DNA of 14,390 bases from CAVZRC01 sp052148775 (lineage in GTDB: Bacteria; Planctomycetota; Planctomycetia; Isosphaerales; Isosphaeraceae), in assembly GCA_052148775.1 (NCBI GenBank), contig JBKQHM010000710.1, positions 1 through 14,390 of the forward strand. The letters run 5' to 3'. Each line of letters begins with the position of its first letter. Within the stretch, counting starts at the first letter, position 1. A model generated the notes under the pieces. It saw nothing but the letters and a program-made list of their open reading frames with translations. It was not told the origin of the DNA and did no database searches. The position numbers and the translations under genes were made by a program. Below are positions 1 through 6,800 of this stretch, piece after piece.

Positions 1-81
1 TGAACTACACCCACGATTACAGCGTCCGGATCGCGATTTCGTGGCCTCCGGAGGCATCTGCGGCTCATAAGGGATGGGTGC

Positions 82-97
82 TGTCCACAAGTGGACA
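82..97. repeat. 7-bp perfect inverted repeat, 2-base spacer
   Basis: TGTCCAC and GTGGACA flank AA. The compact symmetry resembles a repressor operator or the foot of a small hairpin, but no intact gene lies next to it. Seen directly; function unknown. Confidence 0.4.
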
Positions 98-128
98 AAC
101 GCTTGCCCGGACTTATTGAGAAGTTACC

Positions 129-166
129 CGCAAACGCCCTCAACTCTATGGTGTAGGGCGTTTGCG
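129..166. repeat. 12-bp perfect inverted repeat (hairpin), 14-base loop
   Basis: CGCAAACGCCCT at 129-140 is the exact reverse complement of AGGGCGTTTGCG at 155-166. The stem is long and GC-rich, but neither flank has a T-run, so it is not a textbook intrinsic terminator. It could be a terminator-like stem, a mobile-element end or a structured RNA. Seen directly; role not known. Confidence 0.6.
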
Positions 167-500
167 ACGACGAGAGCGTGCCCCGTGGGGGCGGGTCCGG
201 CTGGCCGAGAAAGTTGAGCCCTTCCTGACCGAAACCGACATGGCGGAAGTCGCCGAATCCCGGAAAATCCGCTGGTCATAAGCCAACGAAGGACAAGCGA
301 CGAGGCTTAACGACGTTTCTTGTCCATCTGCTACTAATGAATGTATGCGAACATAAACATTATTCCCGGACGCTGCACCGTCCGCAGCTCAGACGGCTCC
401 GACCAGCATCTCCTTCCGCCAGTCCGTCGTGAAGGCTTGCGTCTTCATGTTGGCGAAGGCGGCTCAATCGCGGCGGAGGCCGGAGCCGGAATAGAAGACG

Positions 501-620
501 GTGTTGCTTGACCGGGTGACGCTCACCTCGCCACGCCTTGGTCTGACCGGCAGGCCGGACCGGCTCATCAAAGCGAATGGCTCGATCGTCATCGAGGGAT
601 GGAAATCCGCCAGGACGCTT
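501..620 (+). pseudogene. Remnant of a PD-(D/E)XK-type nuclease (tentative)
   Basis: From a GTG at 501 the first 40 codons look protein-like and resemble the core of Cas4/RecB-like PD-(D/E)XK nucleases: a GRPDRLI segment (the 'PD' aspartate at residue 20), a beta-strand SIVIE, then GWKSAR. In the family the strand usually carries E-x-K. Here the position two before the lysine (residue 33) is glycine, with a glutamate just before it, so the catalytic triad looks damaged. After about residue 40 the similarity ends and the frame runs into low-quality Arg/Ser-rich sequence to a stop at 777-779. There is no normal N-terminal portion either. Family assignment is from pattern memory only; chance resemblance in a GC-rich frame is possible. 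Confidence 0.3.
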
Positions 621-840
621 AGATGGCGGTTGAGGTCGATCTGCTCCTCGACGCAATCCTCGGCGGGGGAGGGGAAGCGGGCTTTGACCGGCCAGGCGAC
701 GCAAGGGCCGCTCCAGAGGCGTGGCGAAACCCGGGCGGTGGGTGGTCAGGGTCGTCGGCATGGCGTATCGGTCAACTAAGCTGCCCGGAAGTGGAGTACA
801 GGTGGGCGTCGCAAGGCAAGAGGTAGCGAATCGGTCGTCT

Positions 841-3800
841 TCACCAAGGTGTGTCCGATTTCCGCCTGGAAAATACGCGTCCAAATGGGCGCTTTCGGGC
901 ATCGACCAGGCCCGTGCCTCTGGCCAGTAGATCGGCTGACAGGCTCAGAACGGCCAGTCCTGCTGCGAAGTAGGCGGCCGGTGAAGGCCGGTGCCTCAGG
1001 GGGAGAGGATCTCCGATGGCCGGGTCGCCCGCGACCCTGTCCATCGGGACAACCGGGATCGTGATCCTCCCGTTCTCCCGCTGCGCCGACCAGAGGCACA
1101 CGTCGTCGGCCACCTCGTCCAGGGCCGCGTCGGACACGAAGCGTGTCCGGGGTCGTGACAGGATCAAGCCATCGAGTCCTTCCCGATCCGTTGCCGGCGA
1201 TCCGCCCGGATTCTCGGAATGGGAATCGACCGGAGAGCCTGCTGCGGTTTGTGCTCCAAACCATGCGACCTCTTGCTTTCCGCCACCGGTAGAGACCGCG
1301 GTGATCGTGATCGTGACGGGCGCCGGCGAGGGCTGAACCGCGAGGGCGGAATTCGTCGCCTCGCCGATCGCCTGGGCGGGTCCATTCTGCCACAGGAGGC
1401 CTGGCGCCGGCCCGAGCGTGGTCACGGACGATGTCACCAGCGTGGACCCCCCGTGGGTGACGTCCATGCCCTGCGCCGGCGTCCCGCTCATCGTCGTGCT
1501 GATCGTGCTGGACGCCTCAGGCCTTTGGCCAGCATCGAGCCCGTGGCTCGACATGGTGATGGCATCGAAGATACCGAACACATCGGGCGTGCCGCCGCTA
1601 TCCTCCCACGTGCCGGAGAGCATCGCATCCTGCAAGGCGCCGACCGTCGGGCCCGCGTAGGTTGTGCCCGGGCCCTGATAGGCCACGAGGTCCGGTACCA
1701 GGAGATTGGCCACCGGAGTCCCTAGGCCGGTCACCAGGTTGTAGCCGAGATTCGCCGTGTAACCATTGCTGCCGTTGGCGATCACGTTGTAATCGGCCTG
1801 GGGCAGGCTATAGAGGGCTTGCTGGGTCTCAGTCGGGCTGGAGCTGTTCAGCACGGCCTCGCCCACGGTGACGCGCGCCTGGTCGACCAGGGCGATGAGG
1901 CCCGCAAAGGCCGGGGCCGACAGGCTGGTGCCGCCGACGACCTCGAACGGATTGCTGAGATCGAGATTATAGGTGTCGGCGATCCACGCCCCCGTGGCCG
2001 GGTCGGCGACCATGGAGACGTCGGGCGTGGTCCGGCTGCCGGTGGACTGCACACCCTGCTGGTAGGACGGCTCGGGTTCGTAGAGGCTGAACCCGCCGCC
2101 GGAGCCGATCGACACCCCCAACGAATTCGAGTAGTACCCCCAGCCCGTCTCGCTGTTGTACGAGTTATCGGCGTTGAGTGTGAGGCTCGTGCCGCCGACG
2201 GCCACCACGTTGGGCGAGAACGCGGGGTACTCGGGATCGGCCGCCCCGTAATCGCCCGTGCTGGCCACGAACGTGACGCCCGGGACGTTGAAGACGGAGT
2301 CGTAAGTCGCCTCGTCAGCGGCGAACACGGCCTGACCCTCGGGGAAGCCCCAGCTCATCGACGTGACGGACACGCCCGGCTGGCCAGCCGCGGTGCTGAC
2401 AGCGGCCATCAAGTCGGACAACGACTGGCTGCTGGCTTCCACCAGGATGATCTGGGCGCCGGGGGCGATGGCGTGGATCCATTCGACATCCAGGGCCTCC
2501 TCGACTTCCCAGTTCGGGTTGCCGGCCCCGCTGGGGTCGGTCGCCGGGAGAGGCGTCGACTGACCACTCTGGTTGAGGACCGTCAGGAAGGAAGCCGCCG
2601 GCCCGTACTGCGCGGCCAGCGACGGTCCCGAGTTCGTCAGGCCGAACTGCAAGTCGAACGCGTCCACGGACTGGAAGATGCTCGGGTCGTCGTAGGCGTC
2701 GACGATGGCGATGGTCTGGCCCGTGCCGTCCTGCGAGAGGCTGCTGATGCCGTAGGCGGCCCGGATCTGGGCCGGCGTGAAGGCGACGGCCCCGGTGGGG
2801 GGAGACAACGCGACGCTGTTGGTGATATCGCCCGCCGTGTTGATCCCGTTGACGACGTTGTTGGCGGCACTGGTCTGCGTCTGATTGTTGCCGTAGAAGG
2901 TTCCGTTCGACGGGCAGAAATTCTGGTTCAGGACCTGCGGCACGTTGAGCACCGACACGAGCGAATTGTTCGCCACGCCGAATGCCGCGCCGTTGCTCCC
3001 GACGTTGAACGTCGCCGGCCCGCCCCCCGCGGCCGTGACCTTGAATCCGTACTGGGTCGCCGTCGCGTTTCCGCCCAGCGAGCTGGTGTCGGCGTAGATG
3101 CCCAGGGCGACCGCGAACGCCTGCGCGTAGGTGTTCGCGGACACGCCGTTGGGAGTCCACAAGCTCTGATAGACCGCGGCGATCTGCGCGTTGGTGAGGC
3201 CGGCGAAGGTCGAGGTGCAATACTGATTCAGGGCAGAGCTAATGTACCGATTCGAGGCGCCGAAGAGGTTGGGGAAGTTGCTCGCCAGCCAGTTGCCCAG
3301 CAGCTTCTGGGAGGGACCGCCGTTGAAGCTGTTGATCACCGCCTGGCCATTCTGATTGTGCCAGAACCCAATGGTCGCGAATTGGCCCGCGGCCACCGCG
3401 CTGGACGCCACCGTCTCCGGCTCGCTGCCGAAGGGGCCTGTGACGCCGCCGTTGTTGGTATTGCCGCTGTAAACGGCGACCCACTGGTACGTGCCGGGCG
3501 CCGTCGGCACGTACCCGCCGGGGTTGCTGCCCGAGCCGGTGGTGTAGGTGCCATCGCCGTTGACCGTGAGCGTGTCGCTGTAGAGATTGTTGCAGTCGGT
3601 CCCGTTGGGGGTCACCCCCGGCGCGAATAGGTAGAAGGTGATCGTCCCGGTCGGGTTGCTGCCGCCCGAGAGGGTCGCCGAGTCCGTCAGAGTGCCGGAG
3701 CCGATCGACACGGACCCGCCCGGCGTGGTGGACATGGTCAGGCTGGCCGAGCTGACCACGCTGACCGACACCGGCTCGCTGCCGGCGGGGCTAGTAACCC

Positions 3801-6800
3801 CGTTGTTGTTCGCATCGCCGGTGTAGACCACCACCCACTGGTAAGTGCCGGTCGCGCTCGAAGAGGACAGGTTGTAGCCCGACGGCGTGGTGTACGAGCC
3901 GTTACCGGCGACCGCGACCGTCTCCGAGTCCACCGCGGTGCCGCTGGGCGCGAGCAGCGTGAAAGTCAGGGTACCGGCCTCATGGTAGCCGCCGGAGAGC
4001 ACGGCCGTATCGGTCAGGGTGGACGTCGAGCCGGTCGTCCCCGTCGAGGTCGTCGAAGGACTCGAGGGGGTGGGGCCGGGGCTGGGCGTCGGCATGGGCG
4101 AGGCGACCGAGCAGCCGCCGTTGTCCGACGAGATGTATCGATCCTGGGCGTGATAGAGGAGGTTCGCGCTGTCCGGACCATAAGCATTGCCGTTCTCGTT
4201 CGGCTCCAACTGGTTGATCGCCGAGCCGCAGACGAAGTCGATCTGGTAATAGCTGTTCGGGATCTGGACCGTCAACGTGTGGGTCCCGGGGCCGAAGGTG
4301 CCGGAGGCCTGCTGATAGATCACCTGCTCATAGGCCGTGGAGTCGCTGAACGTCGGCCCCGGCGCGACATAGCTCACCAGAGTGAGCTGGTCGTTCATCC
4401 CCGACGGCACCGTGAAGGTGACCGTGGCCGTGTCCCCCTGTTGCGTGTTGTCGGCGAGGCTCGACACGGTCTTGGAACAGTTGTTCGGGGTCGTCATCTT
4501 GTAGCTGACGTTGGTAGGCGTGCAGGTGGGGATCAGGAAATCGGCGAAGTTGTATCCCGAGTAGCTGTGGCCGCTGGTTGCGACGACCGTGTAATAGGTA
4601 TTCCCCGCGGTCCCGTTCGGGCCGCCGCCGGTCTGGATATAGCCCGACGGGACGGATTCCAGCACATAGTAAGTGCCCGGGTTGACCGCGAAGCTGTACG
4701 TGCCGTTGGCCCCGGTCGTCGCCGTGCCGACCAGCGTCTCGCCGCTGCCGGACGGCTGGTAGAGGTCGATGGTCACGCCGCCCTGGGGCGTATCGGCCGA
4801 CGTGAAGCCGTTCCCGGTCGGATCCAGATACTTGGTCCCGCTGATGGTGATGGGGGCCGAGCCCATCGAGGCGCTGGTCGGGGTCGCGGTGGTGGTCAGG
4901 GTCGGGCTGGCTGGGCTGACGACCGTCTGCTCGGCCGTGCCGCCCTGGTCATGGGCGGTGTTGTTGTTAGCATCGCCGCTATAGGTCGCCGACCACTGGT
5001 AGGTCCCGGTAACAGTTCCGGTCGTCGGCAGCGTGTAGCTGGCCCCGTAGGTGCCGTTGCCCGTCACCGCGTCGCTGGTGCTATAGACCGTCGTCGAGCC
5101 CAGCTTGAGCGTGAAGGTGATCGTACCCGTCTCGTAATAGCCTCCGGAGAGTGTCGCGGAGTCGCTGAGGGTCGGGGCGGTCGTGCCCAGCGCGATGGCC
5201 GAGCTGGCCGTGGTCACCAATGTGGGGTTGGCCGGGCTGACGGTCACCTGCTCGGAGCTGCCGCCCTGATCGGTGGCCGTGGTGTTGTTGGCGTCGCCGC
5301 TGTAGGTCGTATGCCACTGGTAGGTCCCCGTCACAGCGCCGGTCGTCGGCAGCGTGTAACCCGGCGACGTGTAGGTCCCGTTTCCGGTCACGGGCACGGT
5401 ACCGGTGTCGACCAGCGTGCTGCCCAGGTAGAGCGTGAAGGTGATCGTCCCGGTCTCATAATAGCCGCCCGCGAGCACGGCCGTGTCCTTGAGCGTCACC
5501 GGCGATATACCCAGGGTGACCGCGGTCGTGTTCGGCGTGGTGGTGACCGTTGGGTTGGCCGGGCTGACCACCGTCTGCTCGGCCGCGGCGTTGTTCTCGC
5601 TGACCGCGGTGTTGTTCGTATCGCCGCTATAGCTCGCGTCCCACTGGTAGGTCCCCGTCACCGTGCCGGTGGTCGGCAGCGTGTAGCCGCTCGGCGTGGT
5701 GTAGCTGCCGTTGCCGGTCACGGGCACGGTCTCGGTGTCCAGCAGCGTGCTCCCCACGTAGAGGGCAAAGGTGATCGTCCCGGTCTCATAATAGCCGCCC
5801 GCGAGCACGGCCGTGTCGGTCAAGGTCGCCGGCGTCGTGCCCAGGGTCAGGGCGCTCGGGCTGGGCGTGGTGGTGATGCTCGGGCTGGCCGGGCTGACGG
5901 CCACCTGTTCGTTCGGGTTGGCCTGGTCGACGGCCGAGCTGTTGTTGCCGTCGCCGCCATAAGTGGCGTCCCACTGGTAAGTGCCGGTCACCGTGCCGGT
6001 GGTCGGCAGCGTGTAGCCGTTTGGAGTCGTGTAGTTGCCATTGCCGCTCACGGATACCGTCTCGGTATCCAGCAGCGTGCTGCCCACGTAGAGGGTGAAG
6101 GTGATCGTCCCCGTCTCGTAGTAGCCCTCGGCGAGCGCCGCCGTGTCCTTCAACGTCACCGGCGCCGCGCCGAGCGTCACCGCGGTCGCGCTCGGTGTCG
6201 TGGTGATCGTGGGGTTCGCCGGGCTGACCTTCACCTGCTCGGTTGGCTGGTTCGTCTCGGTGGCCGGCAAGTTGTACGTGTCGCCGGTGTAGCTGGCATC
6301 CCACTGGTAGGTGCCGGTCACCGTGCCGGTGGTCGGCAGCGTGTAGCCGCTGGGCGTGGTGTAGGTCCCGTCGCCGCTGACGGACACGGTCTCGGTATCC
6401 AGCAGCGTGCCGCCCCGGTAGAGGGTGAAGGTGATCGTGTCGGTCTCGTGATAGCCGTTCGCGAGCACGGCCGTGTCCTTCAACGTCACCGGGGATGCGC
6501 CCAGGATGACCGAGGTCATGCTCGGCGTCGTCGTGATCGTCGGGATCGCTTGATTGATCAGGTTGAAGCTCACGGTGTTCGTGATGCCGCGGGCCCCGGC
6601 CGAGACGGCATAGCCGCCGGCAACGCCGTTGGCGGTCGCGGTGACGCTCGCCGTGCCGGTGGCGCCGATCGTGGCCGGGTTCCCGCCCAGGATCGCCGAC
6701 GTCCCGCTCTGCGGCGGGGTGAAGGTGACCTGGCCCCCGGCTACGGGCTCGATCGGGTTGTTGGCGGTGACCGTCGCGACCAACGGGGCCGGGAAGGGCG

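Larger units (their letters stand above)
1..840. other. Gene-poor region with degraded fragments
   Basis: No reading frame here looks like an intact gene. The longest frames have the Arg/Pro-rich composition of shadow translations in GC-rich DNA. The stretch holds two inverted repeats (82-97 and 129-166), a short frame ending at 273 with a protein-like tail (LTETDMAEVAESRKIRWS), and a nuclease-like fragment from 501. I infer accessory DNA under decay next to the end of the large surface-protein gene. No terminator with a T-run was seen just beyond the stop of that gene. Confidence 0.5.

Noticed and set aside
120..273. Open frame ending LTETDMAEVAESRKIRWS before TAA
   Set aside because: The last part is protein-like, but there is no ATG, GTG or ribosome binding site and a stop at 117-119 limits it to about 50 codons that cross the hairpin; at best a fragment.
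389..448. Short minus-strand peptide MKTQAFTTDWRKEMLVGAV
   Set aside because: It looks protein-like, but it is only 19 residues with a stop shortly upstream in the same frame, and no family could be named.
360..902. 180-codon minus-strand frame past the end of the giant gene
   Set aside because: Pro/Arg-rich without motif or ribosome binding site, and it overlaps the end of the giant gene; treated as chance.
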